From assembly GCA_002448815.1 (NCBI GenBank), contig DKAJ01000001.1:180268-210498 (forward strand): 30,231 nt of DNA, written 5' to 3'. This document shows positions 1-7,262 of this stretch, in pieces. Position 1 is the first letter of the stretch; each line of letters opens with the position of its first letter. A program made the position numbers and the translations under genes. Origin of the DNA: Micavibrio sp. UBA6929. GTDB lineage: Bacteria > Pseudomonadota > Alphaproteobacteria > Micavibrionales > Micavibrionaceae. Below the pieces are notes generated by a model, which was not told where the DNA came from, ran no database searches, and saw only the letters and a list, made by a program, of their open reading frames with translations.

Positions 1-80
1 CCCCCCCCTCAAAATTTGTTAGAATGGAGGATAGTAGTGAAAATACTTCATCTAAATATTGAATTTTTAAGGAGGACAGG

Positions 81-1619
81 ATGTCACACAATGCTAAAAC
101 AAATATTCTTGGTTTTTGTGGAATGCGCACCACAAAAAATTCAAAAGAAATGATTGATATTCTGGACGCTTTGGACAGATCTAATGCGACGATTGAATTT
201 GAATTAGACGGCACAATCTTAACTGCGAATCAAAATTTTCTGGATGTCATGGGTTATACACTCGATGAAATCAAAGGCAGGCATCACAGCATGTTCGCTG
301 AACCTGTTTTTGCGGAATCGCATGAGTATAAAGATTTTTGGACGAAACTGAATGAAGGACAATTTTTTAGTGCTCAATATAAACGTATAGGCAAGGGCGG
401 GAAAGAAATATGGATTGAGGCAACGTACAACCCTGTTATGGGTAAAAACGGAAAGCCCTATAAAGTTGTAAAATATGCAACAAACATTACTGATAAAGCG
501 CTTGAACAGGCCGAACTTAAAGGTTTAGGTGGTGCGATTAATCGTTCGCAGGCTGTTATTTCCTTTCACATGGATGGTACGATCATAGAGGCGAATGAGA
601 ATTTTCTGAATGTTATGGGCTATACATTAGAAGAGGTAAAAGGGAAGCACCACAGTATATTTGCCGAGCCTGATTTTGCCGAGTCCCAGGAATATAAGGA
701 TTTTTGGAAAAGCCTTAACGATGGCCAATTTCAAGCTGCGCAATACAAGCGTTTGGGGAAAGGAGGAAAAGAAGTTTGGATAGAAGCCTCCTATAATCCG
801 GTTTTTGATATGAATGGAAAGCCGCTCAAAGTTGTGAAACTTGCAACAGACATCACAAAGGAACAGAAAAAGAGAATTGCTACTGAAACTTTTGCAAATG
901 ACGTTCAGGGGGTTGTTCAAGCTGTAGCGTCCTCTGCGACTGAATTGGAAAGCACAGCACAAACTATGGCAGCCGCATCAGAAGAGACAAGTACTCAATC
1001 GAGCACGGTGGCTTCTGCAACTGAAGAGCTTTCTGTATCAGTAAATGAGATTTCCAGTCAGGTTAGTAACTCTGTGGCAATTGTTCAAGAAGCAGTAGAA
1101 GAGGCAAGCAGTGTAGAAAAACTTGTTGCCAGTCTTCTAGAAGCGTCTTCCAAGATTGGTGACGTTACTCAGCTTATTTCAGATATCGCCGACCAAACCA
1201 ATCTTCTTGCACTAAACGCTACAATTGAGGCGGCCAGAGCAGGCGATGCTGGAAAAGGATTTGCTGTTGTTGCATCCGAAGTTAAGTCGCTTGCAGCAGA
1301 GACGGCAAAAGCAACAGAGGAAATTTCTTCGCAAATTAGCGGAATCCAAAATGTAAGCCAAACAACTGCAGATGCCATCAAGAAAATAACAGAGGTCATC
1401 ACCAAGGTGAACGAGATCAGTACGGCAATTTCTGGTGCCGTCGAGGAACAATCCGCCGCCACAAGGGAAGTATCTTCGAATATAGTCGGTGTTCAGACGG
1501 CTGCTAGTGAAACAGGACAATCTTCAGCGACGATGCTGGAGGTGGCCAAGGATCTCTCAGAACGCTCCGAGGATTTACAGGTTCGGGTAGACGACTTTTT
1601 AGAAAGCTCTAGGCTTTAA
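81..1619 (+). CDS. Soluble methyl-accepting chemotaxis protein with tandem PAS domains
   Basis: This 512-aa protein is a chemoreceptor that would control CheA/CheW kinase activity from the cytosol. Two PAS domains span about residues 30-140 and 152-262. They are close copies offset by 122 residues (GTILTANQNFLDVMGYTLDE and GTIIEANENFLNVMGYTLEE), so one arose by internal duplication. A long coiled-coil signalling domain follows from about 270 to the end, with the conserved hairpin tip around 368-400 (DQTNLLALNATIEAARAG). I see no signal peptide or membrane segment, so sensing must be intracellular, as in the PAS-PAS-MCP protein BdlA of Pseudomonas, where PAS domains bind haem or flavin. The ligand here is unknown. 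The ATG at 81 is set by a very strong AAGGAGGA site 7 nt upstream. The gene stands alone and is followed by an intrinsic terminator. Confidence 0.93.
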   Translation: MSHNAKTNILGFCGMRTTKNSKEMIDILDALDRSNATIEFELDGTILTANQNFLDVMGYTLDEIKGRHHSMFAEPVFAESHEYKDFWTKLNEGQFFSAQYKRIGKGGKEIWIEATYNPVMGKNGKPYKVVKYATNITDKALEQAELKGLGGAINRSQAVISFHMDGTIIEANENFLNVMGYTLEEVKGKHHSIFAEPDFAESQEYKDFWKSLNDGQFQAAQYKRLGKGGKEVWIEASYNPVFDMNGKPLKVVKLATDITKEQKKRIATETFANDVQGVVQAVASSATELESTAQTMAAASEETSTQSSTVASATEELSVSVNEISSQVSNSVAIVQEAVEEASSVEKLVASLLEASSKIGDVTQLISDIADQTNLLALNATIEAARAGDAGKGFAVVASEVKSLAAETAKATEEISSQISGIQNVSQTTADAIKKITEVITKVNEISTAISGAVEEQSAATREVSSNIVGVQTAASETGQSSATMLEVAKDLSERSEDLQVRVDDFLESSRL

Positions 1620-1655
1620 ATTTCAGAAATGTTATTTTATTTCAATGTTTTGCAT

Positions 1656-1702
1656 AGTATTTGAAAGGTTAGAATGATTAGGGTGGATACACCACCATTT
1701 AA
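1656..1702 (+). repeat. Left copy of a 47-bp imperfect direct repeat
   Basis: This stretch aligns without gaps to 12746-12792. The first 11 bases (AGTATTTGAAA) and the last 16 (ATACACCACCATTTAA) are identical, the middle is divergent, and the distance between the conserved blocks is 31 bases in both copies. Both copies are followed within about 10 nt by an intrinsic terminator. In this copy GGTGG at 1683-1687 can pair with CCACC at 1692-1696. It may mark one edge of an inserted segment or be part of a small RNA family. Confidence 0.65.
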
Positions 1703-1710
1703 TTTAACAA

Positions 1711-1733
1711 ACGCCCTTTATGGGTGTTTTTTT
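1711..1733 (+). terminator. Intrinsic terminator after the chemoreceptor gene
   Basis: ACGCCC (1711-1716) pairs with GGGTGT (1722-1727) around a TTTAT loop, with one G-U pair, and runs into seven T residues. It lies about 90 nt after the chemoreceptor stop codon and reads in the same direction. Confidence 0.8.
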
Positions 1734-1734
1734 A

Positions 1735-2038
1735 TGCCTGAAAAAAGCGTGTTTCTGCGCTGTTTAGCCTGTGCGTGTGAGCACGGTTAGAAAAAATAAC
1801 ACGGCAAAATTCTCTCTCAAACCTCTCATTCTCTCACGGCTCTGAGCACCTTTGCGATTTTCCGTACTCACCTTAACACCTTGATTTACCATCATTTTCA
1901 AAAATGATGGTTGGCATCCTATGAATGGTATCTTTTTTACTGGTTTTCTAACTTTTCAAATTTTTTTCATCGGCCTTCGTCATTTCAGCATCCGACTTTG
2001 TACCGGCATCAGAGCAACAACAAATATGGAGTTCTCAC
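1735..2038. other. Non-coding stretch ahead of the accessory genes
   Basis: About 300 bases without a credible gene on either strand. It is pyrimidine-rich around 1811-1840 and contains one strong hairpin (1888-1911). A weak Shine-Dalgarno (GGAG, 2026-2029) for the next ORF ends it. I could not identify a convincing promoter. Confidence 0.5.
1888..1911. repeat. 11-bp perfect inverted repeat (hairpin or operator)
   Basis: ACCATCATTTT and AAAATGATGGT are perfectly complementary and separated by only CA. No T-run follows on either strand, so it is a poor terminator candidate. A dimeric regulator site or a DNA cruciform in the leader of the small ORF at 2039 is more likely. Confidence 0.6.
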
Positions 2039-2275
2039 ATGCGATTAAGTACAAAACTGCCCGATGAAATGAGCGCGAATGAGCGTTTAAAGGAAATAGC
2101 ATCCATTCTGGCCAAGGCCGTATCCAGGGATAATCAGGACGATGCCAACATATTGAAAAACCTTGAGAATAAGAGAGGTTTGACTGGACTTCCCGTCACT
2201 TCGAAGCATTCATGCTCTAACAACAAAAAACTCTCAAAACACAAGGGAAATGAAGGGGTTAGACATGAAGATTGA
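2039..2275 (+). CDS. Small protein of the DUF2924/recombinase neighbourhood type
   Basis: A 78-aa hydrophilic protein without signal peptide or membrane segment. The N-terminal stretch ERLKEIASILAKAV (residues 15-28) resembles the short proteins found in alphaproteobacteria just ahead of DUF2924 and serine recombinase genes on mobile elements. That resemblance is from memory of the family and is the only basis for the call. The rest is basic and Ser/Asn-rich. The start ATG has GGAG 9 nt upstream. Its stop codon lies inside a second potential start at 2265 that has a good ribosome site (AAGGGG), suggesting translational coupling to the next frame. No DUF2924 or recombinase gene remains beside it, so it may be a relic of a mobile module. 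Confidence 0.5.
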   Translation: MRLSTKLPDEMSANERLKEIASILAKAVSRDNQDDANILKNLENKRGLTGLPVTSKHSCSNNKKLSKHKGNEGVRHED

Positions 2276-2314
2276 TGTTGTAAAAACAGCGGCGGAGTTT
2301 GAAAGCATGAGCAT

Positions 2315-2605
2315 ATGGCAGAAGCCAAATCTGTACGTCAGGTCGAAGCTTCGAAAGTCTGTATGGTCAATGACACGGTTTTTGACCGTGATCAGATTGC
2401 CGTTGAGGTGGGAGGTAAAACTTACTACGGCTGTTGCCCGATGTGCAAAGATCGTCTGAACCAAGATGCTTCAATCCGTAAAGCAACTGATCCTATAAGT
2501 GGTGCGGAGGTTGATAAAGCTGCCGCAATTATCGGCGCAGATGAATCTGGTAAGGTTTATTACTTTGAAACAGAAGAAAACCTTCACAAACATATGGGTC
2601 ATTAA
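2315..2605 (+). CDS. TRASH/YHS-like Cys-rich metal-binding protein, 5' end possibly frameshifted
   Basis: A 96-aa protein with a heavy-metal-binding type fold. CMVND at residues 16-20 and YYGCCPMCKDRL near 38-49 give the spaced cysteines typical of TRASH/YHS-like domains. A second half (KATDPISGAEV, then VYYFETEENLHKHM) repeats the pattern without cysteines, and the tail HKHMGH is His-rich. Such proteins bind or chaperone Cu, Zn or related ions, which fits the efflux operon downstream. The start is uncertain. ATG 2315 lacks a well-spaced ribosome site, and the frame is closed just upstream by TGA at 2300. ATG 2265 has a good site but is in another frame. A single-base slip near 2300-2305 would join the two, so the native gene may be longer or damaged. 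Confidence 0.6.
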   Translation: MAEAKSVRQVEASKVCMVNDTVFDRDQIAVEVGGKTYYGCCPMCKDRLNQDASIRKATDPISGAEVDKAAAIIGADESGKVYYFETEENLHKHMGH

Positions 2606-2613
2606 TCCAATAA

Positions 2614-2660
2614 AGCATAAGAGCCTTCAGTTTTATGATTGCTGGCTCTTATGCTATTTT
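2614..2660. terminator. Bidirectional terminator between convergent genes
   Basis: AGCATAAGAGCC (2614-2625) and GGCTCTTATGCT (2644-2655) form a perfect 12-bp stem with an 18-nt loop, followed by ATTTTAT. It sits between the metal-binding ORF and the convergent hipA, whose stop codon lies inside the right arm. Confidence 0.75.
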
Positions 2661-3878
2661 ATCGCTAATCAGCTTAATATTCGTATCGCTCACGCCATAT
2701 TGCTTTGCAAGTCTTGGCCATTTGGACAGGCTGGATTTTGTGGCCTCAATAATTTCGGCGGCGCGGTCTTTTTTGATTTTGGCTTCATCTGCCAGCTTTA
2801 ACAGATGGATTGTATTCGGATTTCTACCTTCACCCATAACCATTGTGCTTTGCTCACCGCGTGGGCCAGATGAGAATGTCAGATCATACGCAGGTGAGAT
2901 TTTCCACCGGCCTTGGCTATCCATCAGATAGCTGAAGTTCTTTGAATGATCGTCACGGTTATGTGCTAGCACGTTAAACACGGCCAGTTGATAGAGTTTT
3001 TCAACTTCACGCACATCACGGGTCAGCATGCCCGTCAGCGCAACCAAATCTTCGTAATCCAATGAAGGCGTACGGAAATCTGAATGCAACAACCCACAAG
3101 CTGTGTGCATGTGGTATCGTTTGTCGCCATCACGATCAAAACGTTTAATCGCAAAATACCCTGTGCCGCGCTTCGCTGGGAAAAGATGAACATCAGGCAT
3201 GGAAACGCCTGCTTCTTTTGCCATCAAGGCATACACATATTCGATTGCACCGGCATCAAGGCCGTCCTGACTGTTCGGGAATTTCACCATCCATGGTGTG
3301 TAGCCTGCGGGCAAATCATGTACACCATGAATGATATGATCCCGTTTGTCGTTTACACCAATTAGCGCTTTTGGTCTTGCGCCTGCCGAAGATCCGTTGA
3401 GGGCTATCAGCTCCGCTAACACATCATCCGATGTGCCGTCTAAAACTTCCTGTGCCTGCATGGCAAGGTTATCAAGGCTGATGTCGTTTTGTGTGTCGTC
3501 TGCGCTATGATCAGGTTCAAACACAAGCGCACCCAAGGCATGTGATCCCACATGTGCCAAACGATCCAGCGGTGTGATGTCGGCTGGCAATATTCCTTGT
3601 GTGCGGGCAAAACGATCAAACAATAGCCGTCCCCAACCATCAGGAAGGCTGTCATTAAACACACCTGGCAATCCTTCAAAAAGGTCGTAATCAAAACTCT
3701 GAACGCCTGACTGCAAAGGCAAACGTAGCGGCGATATTTCTATGCCGCTTTTTATGAAGGAACTATCATACTCAAAGTAAATTTTGTGGTCGCGGGCGGC
3801 TAATCTGCCTACAGCTTGCACGCCTTTGCCAAAATTAATACCGATTTTTACTTCTGTTACGGAGAGATAATTATTCAT
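2649..3878 (-). CDS. hipA: HipA-type serine/threonine kinase toxin
   Basis: At 409 aa this is the toxin of a type II toxin-antitoxin pair. HipA kinases phosphorylate a translation factor (glutamyl-tRNA synthetase in E. coli), which stops growth and favours persistence. The N-terminal subdomain (1-110) contains FNDSLPDGWGR at 74-84. A Gly/Ser loop, NGSSAGARPK (161-170), carries the serine that is autophosphorylated in relatives. Lys199 in WMVKF is the likely ATP lysine. HNRDDHSKN (306-314) gives catalytic Asp309, and PAYDLT (329-334) gives metal-binding Asp332. All kinase motifs are intact, so it should be active. The start overlaps the antitoxin stop as ATGA, so the two are translationally coupled. 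Confidence 0.93.
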   Translation of the reverse strand: MNNYLSVTEVKIGINFGKGVQAVGRLAARDHKIYFEYDSSFIKSGIEISPLRLPLQSGVQSFDYDLFEGLPGVFNDSLPDGWGRLLFDRFARTQGILPADITPLDRLAHVGSHALGALVFEPDHSADDTQNDISLDNLAMQAQEVLDGTSDDVLAELIALNGSSAGARPKALIGVNDKRDHIIHGVHDLPAGYTPWMVKFPNSQDGLDAGAIEYVYALMAKEAGVSMPDVHLFPAKRGTGYFAIKRFDRDGDKRYHMHTACGLLHSDFRTPSLDYEDLVALTGMLTRDVREVEKLYQLAVFNVLAHNRDDHSKNFSYLMDSQGRWKISPAYDLTFSSGPRGEQSTMVMGEGRNPNTIHLLKLADEAKIKKDRAAEIIEATKSSLSKWPRLAKQYGVSDTNIKLISDKIA

Positions 3879-4183
3879 TTACGCTTTCCTCTTTTTCGGG
3901 TGGGATTGCTGTCTGCTTCCAACACATCATCAATCGATGAGAAAAGCGTGTCTTTAACTTGCGTCGCTTTGAGGATATCCTCTAACCCACCAAGCACCAT
4001 GTGAAGCTTGAGGAATGATTCCAGAGATAGCACGCCGGTACGCTCAAACTTACGGAGCGTTGGCAAGGCGACGCCAGAACGCTCAGCAAGACCTTCCTGC
4101 GTCAACTCCATTTGCAGACGACGGGCGCGTGCTTGTTCTGCGAGCTTTTTTTGCGCTTTCGCTGGTGTTGTAAGTGATATCAT
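3875..4183 (-). CDS. hipB: HipB-type XRE-family antitoxin and repressor
   Basis: A 102-aa DNA-binding protein that would neutralise HipA and repress the pair's promoter. A helix-turn-helix of the XRE/Cro type spans about residues 18-60 (QEGLAERSGVALPTLRKFER). The tail is basic (TRKRGKRK). The frame is open further upstream to 4339, but that extension crosses the promoter and operator, so the ATG at 4183 is chosen. It lies about 30 nt after the predicted transcription start. The ribosome site is weak. Antitoxin-first order and a 4-nt overlap with hipA are typical of the family. Confidence 0.85.
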   Translation of the reverse strand: MISLTTPAKAQKKLAEQARARRLQMELTQEGLAERSGVALPTLRKFERTGVLSLESFLKLHMVLGGLEDILKATQVKDTLFSSIDDVLEADSNPTRKRGKRK

Positions 4184-4214
4184 TATATCTTGAAACCCTG
4201 TTTGATCCTCATCT

Positions 4215-4249
4215 ATTGATATTATAGTATCACTATCAATAAAAATCAA
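4215..4249 (-). promoter_or_regulatory. hipBA promoter with overlapping operator
   Basis: On the minus strand TTGATT (4244-4249) and TATAAT (4221-4226) are separated by 17 bp, a near-consensus sigma-70 promoter. A dyad, TGATATTATAGTATCA (4217-4232, 14 of 16 symmetric), covers the -10 box. A wider dyad, ATTGATA/TATCAAT (4215-4221 and 4234-4240), encloses it. This is where HipB would be expected to bind and autoregulate. Confidence 0.78.
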
Positions 4250-4278
4250 GCAAAGTTTCTGACATCCTAAAACCCGCA

Positions 4279-4300
4279 AAAAATGTTCGCGAACATTTTT
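4279..4300. repeat. 22-bp perfect palindrome upstream of hipBA
   Basis: Five A residues, the self-complementary core TGTTCGCGAACA and five T residues make a perfect 22-bp palindrome 30 bp upstream of the hipBA -35 box. The short turn makes a transcript hairpin weak, so a protein-binding site is more likely. It could be a second HipB or HipBA operator, or a site for another regulator. Confidence 0.6.
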
Positions 4301-4362
4301 AGGGCGGACAGGTCGAACAAAAAACGATAGTCTAATCAATACAATCGCTGGAGTAGTATCTC

Positions 4363-4406
4363 AAAGCCACGCAACCATTCACTTTGGGCGTGGCTTTTGC
4401 TTTTTC
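4363..4406 (+). terminator. Strong plus-strand terminator with no obvious upstream gene
   Basis: AAAGCCACGC (4363-4372) pairs perfectly with GCGTGGCTTT (4388-4397), followed by a T-rich tract (TTTTGCTTTTT). It reads on the plus strand, yet the only gene immediately upstream lies on the minus strand. It may be left from a lost gene or guard the hipBA promoter against read-through from the other side. Confidence 0.7.
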
Positions 4407-4500
4407 CCTTCCCTGTTATAGCAAAAAAGGTACTTCCGGCGATTGAACCCTATGCGGCGGGCTTAGGCGCAGGACTTTTTTAGCGCCAAACTATTTTTTT

Positions 4501-4577
4501 GGGTCCGCACTTTAATTTTTAACATCAAAAACTTAGCAAAACCGCGCCTTGCAGGTGCGGACCCTAAGTGCGGACCC
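4501..4577. repeat. Inverted and tandem GGGTCCGCA repeats
   Basis: GGGTCCGCACTT (4501-4512) is perfectly complementary to AAGTGCGGACCC (4566-4577). TGCGGACCC also occurs at 4556-4564 and, with one change, again at 4579, giving short tandem units. The block lies directly before the truncated methyltransferase reading frame. Confidence 0.6.
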
Positions 4578-4825
4578 ATGCGGACGCATATAAGAAGGAA
4601 TTTGAATTTGTGGATCATCGTTCCCTTAACATTTTGTCATTGTGTGCCGGTGTCGGCGGACACGACCTCGGCATCCGAGTGGCGCAGCCAAATGCTAGAG
4701 CAGTCTGTTTTGTCGAGATCGAAGCCTTTGCGTGCGAAATCTTGGCAACGCGCATGGAAGACAAAACCATGGATGAAGCGCCTGTTTGGACGGATTTGCG
4801 ATCCTTTAACGGCAACCCGCGATAA
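4568..4825 (+). pseudogene. Truncated DNA cytosine methyltransferase (N-terminal fragment)
   Basis: The 85 codons encode the first part of a C5-cytosine methyltransferase of the phage or island type. LNILSLCAGVGGHDLGI (residues 20-36) is the SAM-binding motif I, and CFVEIEAFACEIL and APVWTDLRSFNG follow in family order. The frame then ends, before the catalytic PCQ loop and the target-recognition domain, which are absent from the window. It starts with GTG inside a repeat and has no clear ribosome site. I infer a dead remnant cut off by recombination near 4820, where sequence homologous to a different protein begins. Confidence 0.75.
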
Positions 4826-5444
4826 AATACGCACTTTACGCTTTGGCGGATCTTATGATTTTAGGGATAAATTTTTGGGTCTTAACGTGGTTAGCTTAAG
4901 TTTATCTCAGGGCGTAGACGGATTCGGTGCAAGTGATGCAAACAACCCTTTTTCTTCACGAAGTGATGCTAAGCCAGATTTTACAAAATTAGAAGTGGGC
5001 TATAATCGCCAAGATTTTATATCAAAAAGCTTATTGTTTAATCTTGATTTGAAAGGTCAGTTATCTCCTGATGGTCTTTATTCTTCAGAGGAATTTGGTT
5101 TTGGTGGCATTAATGCAGGGCGCGCTTATGATTTTTCTGAGATCACTGGCGATCAGGGTTTTTCAGCTTTAGCCGAGATTCAATATACAGGACTTGATAG
5201 ATTTTATAACTATCAAGTCCATCCGTTTGTTTTTTACGATTTTGGGAAAGTGTGGAATAAGGGAGACGCCGCAATTAAAAATATTTCAGCATCATCTGCA
5301 GGAGTTGGGGCACGTGTCTATGGTGATAATGGCCTAAACTTTGATGCATCTCTTGCATTCCCGCTCACCAAATCCATTGATAACCCACTTTATGGCAATG
5401 GTAAGAACCCCGTTTTGCGTTTTGGAATGACGTATCAATTTTAA
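4826..5444 (+). pseudogene. C-terminal fragment of a TpsB (ShlB/FhaC/HecB) outer-membrane transporter
   Basis: The frame that ends at 5444 encodes about 205 residues of the C-terminal half of a two-partner-secretion beta-barrel. Alternating hydrophobic strands, the family signature around GRAYDFSEITGDQGFSA, the segment VHPFVFYDFGKVWN, and a terminal Phe (FGMTYQF) are all visible. The signal peptide, POTRA domains and first strands are missing. Upstream, the same frame runs by chance into the methyltransferase remnant in another frame. The piece cannot form a full transporter, and no TpsA partner is present. It marks a rearrangement junction. Confidence 0.72.
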
Positions 5445-5483
5445 CTTTTCATTTAAGGATGGTGTGTAATTATTATTTACCAT

Positions 5484-5509
5484 TGAATTTTAAAAAAATA
5501 TGTTATATT
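5484..5509 (+). promoter_or_regulatory. Promoter for a probably leaderless transcript
   Basis: TTGAAT (about 5484-5489) and TATATT (5504-5509) form a -35/-10 pair, though the spacing of about 14 bp is short. The ATG at 5517 lies 7 nt after the -10 box, exactly where transcription should begin, and no Shine-Dalgarno is present. The mRNA would begin at or next to the start codon. Confidence 0.5.
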
Positions 5510-5516
5510 AGAAATT

Positions 5517-5846
5517 ATGAGCAAGTTTTTATTAATTATTAGTGTTTTTGCAATGGTTGTTACGACAACAGCCTCCATTGCACATGCTCATATGGATACT
5601 GGTTCTACATCTATCATTCATCTTAATGCCGATTCTAATGATAATATGGCAGATAATGATGAGCCTATTACGAATAATGAATGTGATATGGGATGCTGCG
5701 GGACTTGCTCTCATAACCACTTGATATCTAATGGCGCTCAAGCAGGCGATATGCCGTTTCTTGGGGCAGCTAAACTGGCTACTATAGATATCTATTATTC
5801 CCCTTCAGATCTAATTTGCGGTCTTAAACGTCCTCCCAAAGCTTAA
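5517..5846 (+). CDS. Small secreted Cys/His-rich protein ahead of the efflux operon
   Basis: A 109-aa protein with a clear signal peptide (hydrophobic residues 4-20, cleavage likely after AHA at 24). The mature part is acidic. It carries a CDMGCCGTCSHNH cluster near residues 57-69, four Cys and two His that could bind a soft metal ion. It ends in LKRPPKA, a tail I associate with small proteins encoded next to czc genes in alphaproteobacteria. I know no characterised function. A periplasmic metal sensor or buffer is the natural inference. It probably opens the efflux transcription unit, 132 nt before czcC. Confidence 0.7.
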   Translation: MSKFLLIISVFAMVVTTTASIAHAHMDTGSTSIIHLNADSNDNMADNDEPITNNECDMGCCGTCSHNHLISNGAQAGDMPFLGAAKLATIDIYYSPSDLICGLKRPPKA

Positions 5847-5978
5847 ATCTATAAGGCGTAGTGTATCTACCGTTTGACGATAGTCACGGCAGTTAATTTA
5901 GGACCTTTTCATTTTAGATTGCGTGATTTTTACAGCGCGATTTTACCCTGTTTGATTTAAGTTTAAGGAATAAACCAC

Positions 5979-7262
5979 ATGAATAAATATTGTTATATCT
6001 TCGCAATGGCAGTGTTGCTATGGCAGCCTGCAATAGCGAATGCAGAAGATCTCGATAAAGAGACAGCCTTTCAAAAGGCACTCCAAAATAACCCAACCTA
6101 CACGGCAGCATTGGCCAATATCGATGCGGCGGACGGTTCACGCCTTCAAGCCTCTCTCCCTCCTAATCCTGATGCCGTATTTGAAATTGAGAATTTTGCT
6201 GGAGACGATGAAAATGAAGGCTTTGACGGAGCTGAGCTTACTCTTGGCATTGAACAAACGATAGAATTGGGTGGAAAGCGAAGTAACCGTACCAAAGTTG
6301 CAGATTTTTCATTTCAAATCTCAAAAGAACAAGCCAAAGCGAGAGCCTTAAGCCTTTTGGCAGAAACAGACTATGCCTATATGCGCCTTGCCGTTGCACA
6401 GGAGCGTATGACCTTGGCTGATAAACGTCTCGCATTGGCCGACAAAACTCATAACATCGTTAAAAAACGTGTAGGTGCAGCGCGATCTGCAGAAATTGAA
6501 CATACAAAAGCGGATATTGAGAAAGGCGCCGCCGAGGTTGAACAACGCAAAGCACAGCAAGAAGTTATCACCGCGCAAAATGACTTAGCGCGTTTGCTCG
6601 GTAGCATGGATGCTACAGATATTGGTGTAGATGCTGATTTGAATAATTTGCCGGAGTTAATTGAAAAAAGCACGTTGTTTGATGCACTCCGTCATGCGCC
6701 GCAAATACAAGCACAAGAATTTGCCAAAATGCAGGCACAATCTTCTTTAGACTTAGCAAAATCACAAGCTATTCCCGATCCTACATTTGGACTAGGCATT
6801 CGCCGCTTCAATGAAAATGACAGTACAGCGCTTGTAGCGGGTATTTCGTTCCCCATTCCCGTTTTTAACCGTAACCAAGGCGGTATTAAGGAAGCCAAGG
6901 CCAATATGATTAAGGCCGATGCAGAAAATCATGCCGCAGGTTTGGCATTAAGACAATCGGCAATTCAGGCATGGGAAAGCTTCGCTGCTTCTTTGGTTGA
7001 AGCCAAACGCTATCAAAATGACATCATTCCCAGCGCGCGAAAAGCCTATAAACAAGCCGATGACGGATATAGCCGTGGTGCTTTTGATTTCCTCGATTTA
7101 CTGGACGCACAACGCACCTTGTATGAGGTGCAGGAAGCACGGCTGGATAGTCTCTTAAATGTCTATGAAGCCAAAGCGCAAACTGATTTTCTGATGGGAA
7201 CGCATAAAACTCTTATCGAAAACCTCTCTCAAGCAAACATGAAAGGACTAAACAATGAATAA
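5979..7262 (+). CDS. czcC: CzcC-type outer-membrane factor of a metal RND pump
   Basis: A 427-aa TolC-family protein that forms the outer-membrane duct for CzcBA. A signal peptide ends near residue 22 (AIANA). Two repeated coiled-coil/strand halves of the outer-membrane efflux family follow: long Ala/Gln/Glu-rich helices at about 90-210 and 300-420, and barrel strands such as DPTFGLGIRRF (about 266-276) and VAGISFPIPVFNRN (about 286-299). Length is normal for CzcC. AAGGA lies 10 nt before the ATG. The stop overlaps the start of czcB by 8 nt, so they are co-translated. Confidence 0.9.
   Translation: MNKYCYIFAMAVLLWQPAIANAEDLDKETAFQKALQNNPTYTAALANIDAADGSRLQASLPPNPDAVFEIENFAGDDENEGFDGAELTLGIEQTIELGGKRSNRTKVADFSFQISKEQAKARALSLLAETDYAYMRLAVAQERMTLADKRLALADKTHNIVKKRVGAARSAEIEHTKADIEKGAAEVEQRKAQQEVITAQNDLARLLGSMDATDIGVDADLNNLPELIEKSTLFDALRHAPQIQAQEFAKMQAQSSLDLAKSQAIPDPTFGLGIRRFNENDSTALVAGISFPIPVFNRNQGGIKEAKANMIKADAENHAAGLALRQSAIQAWESFAASLVEAKRYQNDIIPSARKAYKQADDGYSRGAFDFLDLLDAQRTLYEVQEARLDSLLNVYEAKAQTDFLMGTHKTLIENLSQANMKGLNNE

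Noticed and set aside
4288..4300. A 13-base match with 12674-12686 (CGCGAACATTTTT).
   Set aside because: In 30 kb with A/T-rich parts, matches of this length occur by chance, and flanks do not align.
4279..4300. SOS box reading of the palindrome.
   Set aside because: Alphaproteobacterial LexA sites are direct repeats (GTTC, 7 bases, GTTC). This is an inverted arrangement without that spacing.
3875..4339. Longer hipB reading frame starting at 4339.
   Set aside because: The extension would cross the promoter, operator and palindrome, and its sequence is not XRE-like.
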